11,818 nt of DNA from Fimenecus sp045633505 (lineage in GTDB: Bacteria; Bacillota; Clostridia; Oscillospirales; Acutalibacteraceae), in the NCBI GenBank assembly GCA_045633505.1, contig JAZQYK010000049.1:1-11818 (forward strand), read 5' to 3'. Shown piece after piece: positions 1 to 6,392 of this stretch. Position 1 is the stretch's first letter, and each line of letters opens with the position of its first letter. The notes below the pieces were generated by a model. It saw only the letters and a program-made list of their open reading frames with translations, was not told where the DNA came from and made no database searches. The position numbers and the translations under genes are program-made.

Positions 1-32
1 ACGCAATTTTATATATCACCAATATGCTCGAT

Positions 33-107
33 TGTAGGGGCAGGTCTCCGTGCCTGCCCGAAAATTTACCGCAAACTTGCGGTCGGGCACAGAGACCCGA
101 CCCTACA
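33..107. repeat. MITE-like pair of GC-rich hairpin repeats
   Basis: Two inward-facing copies of a short repeat. The left copy (33-62) reads TGTAGGGGCAGG and forms a 7-bp hairpin (GGGCAGG 38-44 with CCTGCCC 53-59). The right copy (81-107) ends in CCCTACA and forms GGTCGGG 81-87 with CCCGACC 96-102. The outermost TGTAGGG/CCCTACA make a perfect 7-bp terminal inverted repeat, and the copies stay similar further in (both carry GGTCTC followed by GTGCC when read from TGTAGGG). Between them CCGCAA 69-74 pairs with TTGCGG 77-82. There is no open reading frame of interest. It is probably a non-autonomous or REP-like element; the family name is unknown to me. Confidence 0.7.
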
Positions 108-127
108 GAACAACGCAATTAGTGCAT

Positions 128-265
128 TGTAGGGGTCGGCGGTCTCACCTGCCGATTCAGTCAGTGCTTCTGCTTCGCAGAGGTGTCCACCGGACACCCG
201 CACCTCGACGACCCGTAGGTTTTGCTGTTACTTATTTCGGGCTGTCGGGGACGCCAGCCCCTACG
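128..265. repeat. second MITE-like pair of the same repeat family
   Basis: The left end (128-157) begins TGTAGGGGTCGGC and folds back on itself (TCGGC 136-140 with GCCGA 151-155). The right end (236-265) reads in the opposite direction, ending CAGCCCCTACG, with GGGCTG 239-244 pairing to CAGCCC 255-260. The roughly 80-bp interior holds two further perfect hairpins: TCTGC 169-173 with GCAGA 177-181, and GGTGTCC 182-188 with GGACACC 192-198. The nested structure and outward TGTAGGGG/CGTAGGGG ends suggest a second miniature element, unrelated to coding. The short open frames crossing it look like by-products of its high GC content. Confidence 0.6.
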
Positions 266-310
266 TAAAATGTGTATATAAAAGAGCCCGACAAATTCAA
301 TTTTGCACAA

Positions 311-344
311 CAAAAAAACAGCGAAGGCTGAAACCTCCGCTGTT
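311..344 (-). terminator. intrinsic terminator ending the parA-to-lipoprotein operon
   Basis: On the minus strand, 16 bases after the stop codon of the last gene, AACAGCG (rc of 338-344) pairs with CGCTGTT (rc of 317-323). The stem continues through a G-U wobble and AGG/CCT to 11 bp with a 6-base loop. It runs directly into a tract of seven U residues (rc of 312-318). This is a textbook rho-independent terminator and marks the end of the long leftward transcript. Beyond it only repeats are seen. Confidence 0.93.
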
Positions 345-360
345 ACGTATAATATAATTT

Positions 361-1107
361 TTATGGAACAAATACGAAATCCTGAAGATATACAAGAAAC
401 TCTATCTTTTGTACCTCTTCTTCTGAAATAAATTGAACACAATAAATATTTCCATCATCTTCAAAATAATATTGCTCTGAATAGCGAATTGATTTGCCAT
501 CTGCATTGATGATTTCATAAGTTCTGATTGTATAGCCTCTACCGTTAATCATTGTTGAGCTTGTACCTAATTCAGCCTTACTGCCTTTATATGCAGCAAG
601 TTCAGGGTTTTCTTTTATAAGATTATCCATTGCCTCATCATTTGCGAAAACATCTGCAAGCTGTTTGCTATCAGCATCAACTTTTGCTATATAATCTTGA
701 ATTGTTTCGTCATCTTCAAGTTCTTTAATGAAAACAAACTCAATATATGTTTTTTCGTTTGTTCCGTCTTTCAAGATTCTGTTGCCTCTGCCAACTGTCC
801 AGCCATCAGGAACAGGCAATTTGTAATGCTCACCATAAGCATATCCGTTCTCATCAAGTGTGTCAAAAATCTTAACAAGATAAGTCTGTGGTTCGCCATC
901 ATCTCCGTTAACTAATTCACCATCGTGGTCTGTTACAAGTGCTGCCGCCTGGTTTTTATCGTTGATTACTGCGTCACCGTTTTCATCAGTCATAATGAGA
1001 TATTCTTTTCCGTTGATTGTTGTTGTGTCTTTTTTCTTTGTGCAGCCAACAAGGCCCACAATCATAATAAGTAATGCAAGGGAAACTGCGATAATTTTTT
1101 TGCTCAT
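361..1107 (-). CDS. putative secreted lipoprotein, function unknown
   Basis: A 248-residue protein with a lipoprotein signal peptide: basic MSKK start, hydrophobic stretch 5-20 and lipobox GLVGC with the lipidated Cys at 22. It is therefore expected on the outer face of the membrane. Residues 39-74 hold two short Asp/Gly-rich repeats about 19 residues apart (MTDENG at 39-44, VTDHDG at 58-63), which could bind calcium, although no full EF-hand loop is present. The rest alternates beta-like segments (YKLPVPDGWTV 95-105, EQYYFEDDGNIYCVQF 211-226) and ends in a hydrophobic FVF motif. This faintly recalls PsbP/DcrB-type lipoproteins; that is a guess. AAGGAG lies 8 bases before the ATG. It is the last gene of its operon, 29 bases after the DUF3048 gene and just before a strong terminator. 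I do not recognise a named family. Confidence 0.85.
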   Translation of the reverse strand: MSKKIIAVSLALLIMIVGLVGCTKKKDTTTINGKEYLIMTDENGDAVINDKNQAAALVTDHDGELVNGDDGEPQTYLVKIFDTLDENGYAYGEHYKLPVPDGWTVGRGNRILKDGTNEKTYIEFVFIKELEDDETIQDYIAKVDADSKQLADVFANDEAMDNLIKENPELAAYKGSKAELGTSSTMINGRGYTIRTYEIINADGKSIRYSEQYYFEDDGNIYCVQFISEEEVQKIEFLVYLQDFVFVP

Positions 1108-1136
1108 AATTTTTTCTCCTTTCGGATTTTAAAGTT

Positions 1137-2243
1137 TTAAGACTCTTTAATGCTGAAATTTGCTTTCTGGTCAAGAGGAACTACGCCGATATAAGTTTTG
1201 CCCTTGTTAACAATCAGCTCTTTGCCGTCAGAACCGTAGAATTTAAGAGGGGAGGTAGCATCGCCTTTTTTCCAGGTAATCTGTTCGCCGCTACCGTTTG
1301 AAATCCAAAGCGCATTACCGCTTGACAAATCCCACTCGCGAAGTTTCTTATCGTTTGAATTTGACGTCTGAACACCGTCAACGTTTGCGTACATAATAAT
1401 GAGGTTTGTATAAGATACCTTTTCGCCGTTGCTTCCGTCAGTAACAGCCTTGCCGTTAAGGTTGCTGAAATAAGTATTTGTTTCTGCATTATACTTGAAA
1501 CTGTACTTATAACTGCTTGAATACGTAACGTTTACTTCAGCCGCACCGCCTGATGCTCCGCCGAAAGGAAGTCTTACACCGTCTTCAACAACCTTAAACA
1601 TCGTCCAGTCAGTACCGTTTGCTTTTGCGTCAATTTTAAGGTTTTTAATTGCTTTTGCAATCATATCGCCGTTTGTATAGCCATTGTGAGGCGCTGTTCT
1701 TGAAGAATCTCTCTTGAAATACGTTCCTTCATAAGCAATTCCGTCAATGTGGTCGACATCGTATTTGTTCATAGTTGCATAAGCATAAGTATTGGTTGTC
1801 TGACCGCTGCCGCCCCAATGTGTATAAATTGCATTCAAGCCAAGAGCAATTTCAACGTAGTCGTGACGGGCACTTCTTGTCGGGCCAACCTTTGGAATTT
1901 TTGTATAATCGGCAAAAAGCCACATCATACGGGTAATTCCGCCTTCAACCATACCCTCAATAACAACGTCAGGTGCTGAAAAGCCCCACTGCGGTCTTGC
2001 TTCAGGTGAGTTTTCAATCATAATCGCAACCGGTCTTGCGCCAATTGCTTCTTCTGATAAATCTGCAACACCTGTCAATAGGTTAACGTTAGTTGGCTTT
2101 GGTGCTTCCGTTGTTGTTTCTGTCGTTGATTCTGTTGCATCAGATTTTTCATACTCTTTGTCATCACCGCAAGCTGTAAATGTGAGCATTGTAAGTGACA
2201 AAGCCATTATAATGCTGATGATTTTAACAATTTTCTTGTTCAT
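1137..2243 (-). CDS. DUF3048 (YerB-like) lipoprotein
   Basis: A 368-residue lipoprotein. Residues 1-25 are a signal peptide ending TFTAC with the lipidated Cys at 25, followed by a Thr/Glu-rich tether (about 36-50). The body matches my memory of the DUF3048/YerB family: a 'LTGVADLSEEAIGARPVAIMIEN' type opening around 55-77, then EGGITRMMWLFAD, GPTRSARHDYVEIALG and the RDSSRTAPHNGYT signature. A C-terminal half with NLIIMYANVD and KTYIGVVPLD completes the usual two-domain layout. Length is normal. The biochemical role of the family is not established; it acts at the cell surface. GAGAGG lies upstream of the ATG. It starts 30 bases after serS with no promoter or terminator visible between, so it is probably cotranscribed with serS and the following lipoprotein gene. 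Confidence 0.9.
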   Translation of the reverse strand: MNKKIVKIISIIMALSLTMLTFTACGDDKEYEKSDATESTTETTTEAPKPTNVNLLTGVADLSEEAIGARPVAIMIENSPEARPQWGFSAPDVVIEGMVEGGITRMMWLFADYTKIPKVGPTRSARHDYVEIALGLNAIYTHWGGSGQTTNTYAYATMNKYDVDHIDGIAYEGTYFKRDSSRTAPHNGYTNGDMIAKAIKNLKIDAKANGTDWTMFKVVEDGVRLPFGGASGGAAEVNVTYSSSYKYSFKYNAETNTYFSNLNGKAVTDGSNGEKVSYTNLIIMYANVDGVQTSNSNDKKLREWDLSSGNALWISNGSGEQITWKKGDATSPLKFYGSDGKELIVNKGKTYIGVVPLDQKANFSIKES

Positions 2244-2273
2244 ATTTATCCCTCTCGTTTTTTGCCTTTGGGC

Positions 2274-3554
2274 TTATTTCTCAATCTTTGTTTTGCCACC
2301 CATATACATCTGTAATGGATTTGGAATGTTGATGCTTCCATCTTCATTCAAATTATTTTCAAGGAATGCAATTAACATTCTTGGCGGTGCAACTACCGTG
2401 TTATTAAGTGTATGTGCGAAATAGTTGCCGTCCTTACTCTTAACACGGATGCCAAGACGTCTTGCCTGAGCATCACCAAGGTTTGAGCAAGAGCCAACCT
2501 CGAAATATTTCTGCTGACGCGGACTCCAAGCCTCAACGTCACAGCTTTTAACCTTTAAATCAGCCAAATCGCCTGAACAACACTCAAGTGTTCTTACAGG
2601 AATATCAAGTGAACGGAAAAAGTCAACTGAATTCTGCCAGAGTACGTCATACCATTTCATACTCTCCTCAGGCTTACAAACAACAATCATTTCCTGCTTT
2701 TCAAACTGATGAATTCTGTAAACGCCGCGTTCTTCAATACCGTGAGCGCCAACTTCTTTTCTGAAGCAAGGGGAGTAGCTTGTGAGAGTTTTCGGAAGCT
2801 CGTCTTCCGGAACAAAACTGTCAATAAACTTACCAATCATTGAATGTTCGCTCGTACCAATCAAATAAAGGTCTTCACCCTCGATTTTATACATCATATT
2901 TTCCATTTCTGCGAAGCTCATAACGCCTGTTACAACGTCACTTCTAATCATAAACGGCGGAATATAATAAGTAAAACCGCGGTCAATCATAAAATCTCTT
3001 GCATAAGAAAGAATTGCTGAATGAAGTCTTGCAATATCACCGCAAAGGTAATAGAAACCGTTACCGCTCGTCTTTCTTGCAGAGTCTAAATCAATACCGT
3101 TGAGGTTTTCCATTATCTCAACGTGATAAGGCACTTCAAAATCAGGAGTTACAGGGTCGCCGTAACGCTGAATTTCAACGTTTTCGCTGTCGTCCTTACC
3201 GATTGGAACACTATCGTCGATAATGTTTGGAATTACAAGCATAATCTTTTTGATTTCTGCCTCTAATTCAGCTTCTTTAACTTGCAACGCTGCGAGCTCG
3301 TCAGCCATATCCTTAACCTTTTGTTTAACCTGTTCTGCCTCGTCGCGTTTGCCCTGCGCCATAAGACCGCCGATTTCTTTACTTACGGAATTGCGGAGTG
3401 CGCGAAGCTCGTCCCCACGGCCTTTTGCGGCTCTGTATTCAGCATCAAGCTCAATTACCTTATCAACAAGCGGTAATTTTTCATCCTGAAACTTTTTCTT
3501 GATGTTTTCTTTAACTACATCAGGATTAGTTCTTAAAAATTTAATATCCAACAT
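2274..3554 (-). CDS. serS: seryl-tRNA synthetase
   Basis: A class II aminoacyl-tRNA synthetase that charges tRNA-Ser (and tRNA-Sec where present) with serine in the cytoplasm. It has 426 residues, normal length. The N-terminal half (about 28-105) is the charged antiparallel coiled-coil arm that grips the long variable arm of tRNA-Ser. The catalytic core shows the serine-binding TSE at 234-236, motif 2 from FRKE 264-267 through the Arg/Phe run to F284, and the EVGSCSNLGDAQARR block at 352-366. Motif 3 carries Arg392 but reads NNTVVAPPRML rather than the common NGSGLAVGRT pattern, so this belongs to a divergent SerRS clade; the enzyme otherwise looks intact. The Shine-Dalgarno AAGGTG overlaps the parB stop codon (TAAGGTG), giving a 12-base gap and likely coupling to parB. 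Confidence 0.97.
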   Translation of the reverse strand: MLDIKFLRTNPDVVKENIKKKFQDEKLPLVDKVIELDAEYRAAKGRGDELRALRNSVSKEIGGLMAQGKRDEAEQVKQKVKDMADELAALQVKEAELEAEIKKIMLVIPNIIDDSVPIGKDDSENVEIQRYGDPVTPDFEVPYHVEIMENLNGIDLDSARKTSGNGFYYLCGDIARLHSAILSYARDFMIDRGFTYYIPPFMIRSDVVTGVMSFAEMENMMYKIEGEDLYLIGTSEHSMIGKFIDSFVPEDELPKTLTSYSPCFRKEVGAHGIEERGVYRIHQFEKQEMIVVCKPEESMKWYDVLWQNSVDFFRSLDIPVRTLECCSGDLADLKVKSCDVEAWSPRQQKYFEVGSCSNLGDAQARRLGIRVKSKDGNYFAHTLNNTVVAPPRMLIAFLENNLNEDGSINIPNPLQMYMGGKTKIEK

Positions 3555-3566
3555 TATTTTTTCACC

Positions 3567-4415
3567 TTACTTATCTAATTCTTTTGCAAGTTTTGTTAAA
3601 TCGTCCTTGCCATAGAACTCAAATTCAAGAGTTCCTTTTCCGCCTTTGCCTAAATACACCTTAACGGGTCTGCCAAGGGCTTCTGTAAGAGCTAATTCAA
3701 CCTCATCATAATATTTATCACGCTTTTGAGTGCGTTTTACAGGCTTTGTTTTTTCGCCTTTGTTTGCATATTTGACTATTTTTTCCACCTGACGCACGGA
3801 AAGGTCTTCTTTTATAATCTGCTCTGCAATCAGAAGCATTTTTTCCTCATCGTCAAGTCCTAACAAGGCTCTTGCATGACCTGCTGAAATTTTACCTTCA
3901 CCAAGCATATTAAGTACTGCTTCAGGAAGCTTCAACAACCTCAAGGTGTTTGTTATTGCGGTTCTTGACTTGCCTACACGGGCAGCCGCCTCTTCCTGCG
4001 TAAAGCCATAGGTTTCAATAAGGGATTTCATACCTTCAGCTTCTTCCACGGGATTTAAGTCCTCACGTTGCAGGTTTTCGATAAGAGCAAAAACACTTGC
4101 TTCTTCGTCAGTCATTTCACGGATAGTAACAGGCACTTCTGTAAGCCCTGCCATACGAGCCGCTCTCCAACGGCGTTCACCCGCAATAAGCTGATAACTG
4201 CCGTCAAGCATCGGACGAACGAGCAACGGCTGAATAATACCGTTTTGTTCAATACTCTTTGAAAGTTCTTCAAGGGCTTTTTCATTGAAGATTTTTCTTG
4301 GCTGGTCACGATTTGGCTCAATTTCGTTAATATTTAACGTGGATGCCGAGCCGTTAGTGTTATTTTCGTTGTATAAATCATCTAAACCTCTGCCTAATCC
4401 ACCTTTTTTAGCCAT
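3567..4415 (-). CDS. parB: chromosome partitioning protein ParB (Spo0J)
   Basis: A CTP-dependent DNA clamp that loads at parS sites, spreads, and works with ParA to segregate replication origins. It has 282 residues. The N-terminal GGLGRGLDDLY (5-15) is the ParA-stimulating motif. CTP-binding boxes are IQPLLVRP 61-68, GERRWRA 79-85 and ENLQRED 113-119. The helix-turn-helix is about 138-160. The specificity residues named for the ParB/Noc family are ParB-type here: Arg151, Thr157 and Gly179 (in SAGHARA). The C-terminal dimerisation part (about 230-282) follows a basic linker. I chose the ATG at 4415 over the one at 4421 because GAGGTG lies 7 bases before it and only 1 before the upstream one. 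The SD overlaps the parA stop codon and the gap is 11 bases, so parA and parB are likely translationally coupled. Confidence 0.96.
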   Translation of the reverse strand: MAKKGGLGRGLDDLYNENNTNGSASTLNINEIEPNRDQPRKIFNEKALEELSKSIEQNGIIQPLLVRPMLDGSYQLIAGERRWRAARMAGLTEVPVTIREMTDEEASVFALIENLQREDLNPVEEAEGMKSLIETYGFTQEEAAARVGKSRTAITNTLRLLKLPEAVLNMLGEGKISAGHARALLGLDDEEKMLLIAEQIIKEDLSVRQVEKIVKYANKGEKTKPVKRTQKRDKYYDEVELALTEALGRPVKVYLGKGGKGTLEFEFYGKDDLTKLAKELDK

Positions 4416-4426
4416 TATCATTCACC

Positions 4427-5191
4427 TCATTTTTGTTGGGATAAAAATTCCTCCGCAAAGTCGTTATAAGCGATTGCGCCCTTGGAGTTTTTATCGTAAT
4501 ACATAATCGGCTCACCAAATGACGGAGCCTCGGAAAGTCGCACGTTTCTCGGAATAGTTGTTTTATAGACTTTGTTAGGGAAGAATTTTTTAATCTCGGT
4601 CACAACCTGCTGTGTAAGATTAAGTCTTCCGTCATACATTGTCTGAAGCACGCCCTCAAGTTCAATGTGCGGATTATAAAGCCTTTTCACCTGACGGACA
4701 GTAGCCATAAGCTGAGCAAGTCCTTCAAGCGCATAAAACTCACACTGCACGGGCACTAAAAACGTATCGGATGCGGTTAATGCGTTAATAGTTATCAAAC
4801 CAAGGGACGGGGGACAGTCAAAGAAAATGTAGTCATACTTGTCCCACACCTGCGCAACGGCAGTTTTAAGACGGCTTTCTCTGTGGTCAAGCTCGATAAG
4901 AGCAACTTCGGCACCTGCCAAGTTCAAATCAGCAGGAAGGACGTCAACGTTCTTAAACTGCGTTGTTATTATCGCATCATTGGAATTTACGTCGTTTACA
5001 AGGACGTCGTAGGATGAATGTGTGATTTTTCTTTTGCTTATGCCAAAACCACTCGTAGAATTGCCCTGAGGGTCAATGTCTGCAAGTAAAACCTTAAAGC
5101 CTTTAGCGCCAACGGCAGCTGCAAGGCTTACTGCGGTAGTTGTTTTTCCAACTCCGCCTTTTTGGTTTATAATTGAAATAACTTTAGCCAA
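4427..5191 (-). CDS. parA: chromosome partitioning ATPase ParA (Soj)
   Basis: A deviant Walker-type ATPase that binds the nucleoid in its ATP dimer form and is released by ParB, driving origin segregation; in Firmicutes Soj also acts on DnaA. It has 254 residues. Seen: deviant Walker A KGGVGKTT at 11-18 with signature Lys11 and catalytic Lys16, the DIDPQGN switch at 38-44, and Walker B FFDCPPSLG at 123-131 with Asp125. The C-terminal VRLSEAPSFGEP segment is typical of chromosomal Soj. I set the start at the TTG at 5191: it gives the family N-terminus MAKVISIINQKGG and has GGAG 8 bases upstream. A GTG at 5200 would overlap that Shine-Dalgarno. It is the first gene of the leftward parA-parB-serS-lipoprotein operon, preceded by an extended -10 promoter and a parS site. 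Confidence 0.96.
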   Translation of the reverse strand: MAKVISIINQKGGVGKTTTAVSLAAAVGAKGFKVLLADIDPQGNSTSGFGISKRKITHSSYDVLVNDVNSNDAIITTQFKNVDVLPADLNLAGAEVALIELDHRESRLKTAVAQVWDKYDYIFFDCPPSLGLITINALTASDTFLVPVQCEFYALEGLAQLMATVRQVKRLYNPHIELEGVLQTMYDGRLNLTQQVVTEIKKFFPNKVYKTTIPRNVRLSEAPSFGEPIMYYDKNSKGAIAYNDFAEEFLSQQK

Positions 5192-5199
5192 AAATCCCA

Positions 5200-5203
5200 C
5201 TCC
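5200..5203 (-). promoter_or_regulatory. parA ribosome binding site (decides TTG start)
   Basis: GGAG on the minus strand lies 8 bases before TTG at 5191. The longer reading begins with GTG at 5200-5198, inside this motif, and so would lack a Shine-Dalgarno of its own. The TTG start also restores the usual ParA N-terminus. Confidence 0.75.
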
Positions 5204-5252
5204 GAACTGATAAAAAGGTGAATTTTCACACCCTAATACCCGATTTTAAATA

Positions 5253-5261
5253 AGTATATCA
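5253..5261 (-). promoter_or_regulatory. probable parA operon promoter (extended -10)
   Basis: The minus strand reads TGATATACT, a TGn extended -10 element with TATACT at 5258-5253, inside a very AT-rich stretch and about 60 bases before the parA start. At 17-bp spacing the -35 hexamer would be TTTAAT, a poor match, so activity would rely on the TGn extension. It is well placed downstream of the noc terminator and the parS site. Confidence 0.55.
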
Positions 5262-5340
5262 TATAATTTTGAAAAATTAAAGTGAATTTTAAGAAAATTT
5301 ATAATTTTAACAGGAAATATTTAACAAAAAACGTACTTTT

Positions 5341-5356
5341 GGTTTCACGTGAAACA
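5341..5356. promoter_or_regulatory. parS site upstream of parA (15/16 match)
   Basis: GGTTTCACGTGAAACA differs from the consensus parS TGTTTCACGTGAAACA only at the first base; the central 14 bases are a perfect palindrome. It lies in the noc-parA gap, about 85 bp upstream of the parA -10 element. It should load ParB, whose recognition residues here are ParB-type, and nucleate the origin-proximal segregation complex. ParB spreading from it could also influence the parA promoter; that is inference. Confidence 0.92.
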
Positions 5357-5370
5357 TTTTCAAGCGGCAA

Positions 5371-5402
5371 AAGCAAAAGACCTCTCATTACGAGAGGCCT
5401 TT
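5371..5402 (-). terminator. intrinsic terminator after noc
   Basis: On the minus strand CCTCTC (rc 5392-5397) pairs with GAGAGG (rc 5381-5386) around a 5-base loop. The stem extends through a G-U pair and AAAG/CTTT to about 11 bp and is followed by CTTTTGCTTTT. It separates the noc transcript from the parA operon. The plus-strand version has a poorer U-tract. Confidence 0.82.
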
Positions 5403-5500
5403 CGCTGTGGATGTGGGGTGTGAAAGAGAAGGATATGGGTGGCTTTCGCCACTATATAAAATCACCTTGTTATCGGGGGATAACGGTGGTTTTACCGTCT
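5403..5500 (-). other. noc 3' untranslated region with three compact hairpins
   Basis: The noc-parA gap (5192-5500) is just over 300 bases and has no gene. Besides the promoter, parS and terminator listed separately, its noc-proximal part holds three perfect inverted repeats: GTGGC 5439-5443 with GCCAC 5448-5452 (loop GAAA, a GNRA tetraloop, in minus-strand RNA), GTTATC 5469-5474 with GATAAC 5479-5484, and ACGGT 5483-5487 with ACCGT 5494-5498, which starts inside the previous stem. Together with the terminator hairpin this gives a structured tail of about 130 bases on the noc mRNA. I do not recognise a known RNA family. Confidence 0.5.
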
Positions 5501-6328
5501 TTATGTTGCGATGTCTTTTACGCAATCGTCAATTTTGGGAATACGCACTATGTATTCAACGTACTCATCCGTTTCCGTCTTTACGGAATCCGCGTCAATT
5601 CCTGCCCGTCTTATATTGTCAACCGCATTGTTAAGCGTATTGATAAATATACGGATATCCTTAAAGCCGCGAAGCATCTGCTTTTTCGGTGTTTCGTTCT
5701 TGCGAAGCATCTGTTCAATAAGTTGTTCGCTTTCGCTGACGGTTAAATGCCTGTCAATAATAATTGACAACGCTCTTGCCCGTTGCACCTCGTCCGTTAA
5801 GGAGAGTAATGCTCTTGCGTGACGTTCCGTCAGTCCTGCACGACTGATTTGATAACGCATTTCATCACTTAATTTTAATAACCTGAGCTTGTTTGAAACA
5901 GTTGACTGGGCTTTTCCCAGCTTTTTGCAAAGCTCTTCCTGTGAGATGTGATAATCACTTATAAGCGTTGCCAAAGCCTCGGCTTCTTCAAAATAATCCA
6001 AATCCTGACGCTGAAGATTTTCTATTACAGCAAACACTGCGGAATCTGTTTCAGATATTTCGTTTACCACACAAGGTATTTTTGTCAGCCCCACAAGTCG
6101 TGCCGCGCGAAGTCTTCGTTCACCTGCAATCAACTCAAATTTGCCGTTTTCAAGAGGTCTGACAAGTAAAGGTTGGAGAATACCGTTTGTTCTTATACTT
6201 TGCGCAAGACCCTCAAGCTCATCATAGTCAAATCTTTTCCTTGGCTGATTAGGATTTGGGAGAATTTCACCTTGTGGTATTGAAAGTATCTGACTTTCAG
6301 TTCTTATTTTATTTTGTTTTTTCAGCAT
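5501..6328 (-). CDS. noc: Noc-type ParB paralogue (nucleoid occlusion protein family)
   Basis: A 275-residue ParB-family CTP-binding DNA clamp. Boxes: LQPLLVRP 51-58, GERRLRA 69-75, ENLQRQD 103-109; helix-turn-helix about 128-150. Residues reported to switch specificity from parS to the Noc site are Noc-like: Gln141, Lys147 and Arg169 (TERHARA), where the parB product has Arg, Thr and Gly. The ParA-stimulating LGRGLDALI motif is absent, as in Noc. Noc of Bacillus blocks cell division over the chromosome through an N-terminal amphipathic membrane helix; here the N-terminus is only MLKKQNKIRTES and shows no such helix, so membrane recruitment is uncertain. The start at 6328 has GGAGG 8 bases upstream; a longer frame to 6409 would begin upstream of the predicted promoter. 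Own promoter and terminator indicate a single-gene unit in the classic rsmG-noc-parA position. Confidence 0.88.
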   Translation of the reverse strand: MLKKQNKIRTESQILSIPQGEILPNPNQPRKRFDYDELEGLAQSIRTNGILQPLLVRPLENGKFELIAGERRLRAARLVGLTKIPCVVNEISETDSAVFAVIENLQRQDLDYFEEAEALATLISDYHISQEELCKKLGKAQSTVSNKLRLLKLSDEMRYQISRAGLTERHARALLSLTDEVQRARALSIIIDRHLTVSESEQLIEQMLRKNETPKKQMLRGFKDIRIFINTLNNAVDNIRRAGIDADSVKTETDEYVEYIVRIPKIDDCVKDIAT

Positions 6329-6336
6329 AAATAAAA

Positions 6337-6341
6337 CCTCC
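6337..6341 (-). promoter_or_regulatory. noc ribosome binding site
   Basis: GGAGG lies 8 bases before the ATG at 6328. It decides this start over an in-frame ATG at 6409 that would add 27 residues unlike ParB-family N-termini. Confidence 0.85.
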
Positions 6342-6362
6342 GCAGTGCTTGTCCTTGAGTAA

Positions 6363-6392
6363 ATCATAGCACTGTGAAGGTCTGTTTGTAAA
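6363..6392 (-). promoter_or_regulatory. noc promoter, SigA type with extended -10
   Basis: On the minus strand a -35 TTTACA (6392-6387) is separated by 18 bases from a -10 TATGAT (6368-6363), which is preceded by TGC, an extended -10. Each hexamer matches consensus at 5 of 6 positions. The start point would fall near 6356, leaving a leader of about 27 bases to the noc ATG. A perfect 7-bp inverted repeat (CAGTGCT 6343-6349 and AGCACTG 6368-6374) brackets the -10 and start point and may be an operator. Confidence 0.72.

Noticed and set aside
1..265. CRISPR array
   Set aside because: The repeats are inverted and diverged, with unequal spacing, not identical direct repeats with regular spacers.
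50..442. Short open frames on both strands crossing the left-end repeats (plus 50-268, minus 161-442)
   Set aside because: They run through GC-rich hairpin repeats and, on the minus strand, into the terminator and lipoprotein gene in another frame. They have no convincing Shine-Dalgarno and no protein-like composition.
5214..5229. GGTG/CACC hairpin followed by five T in the parA leader, as an attenuator
   Set aside because: The stem is only 4 bp with an AT-rich loop, too weak to support termination.
5282..5746. Plus-strand 154-codon open frame
   Set aside because: It crosses parS, the noc terminator, the noc 3' tail and then the antisense of noc; the translation resembles no family and reflects antisense codon bias.
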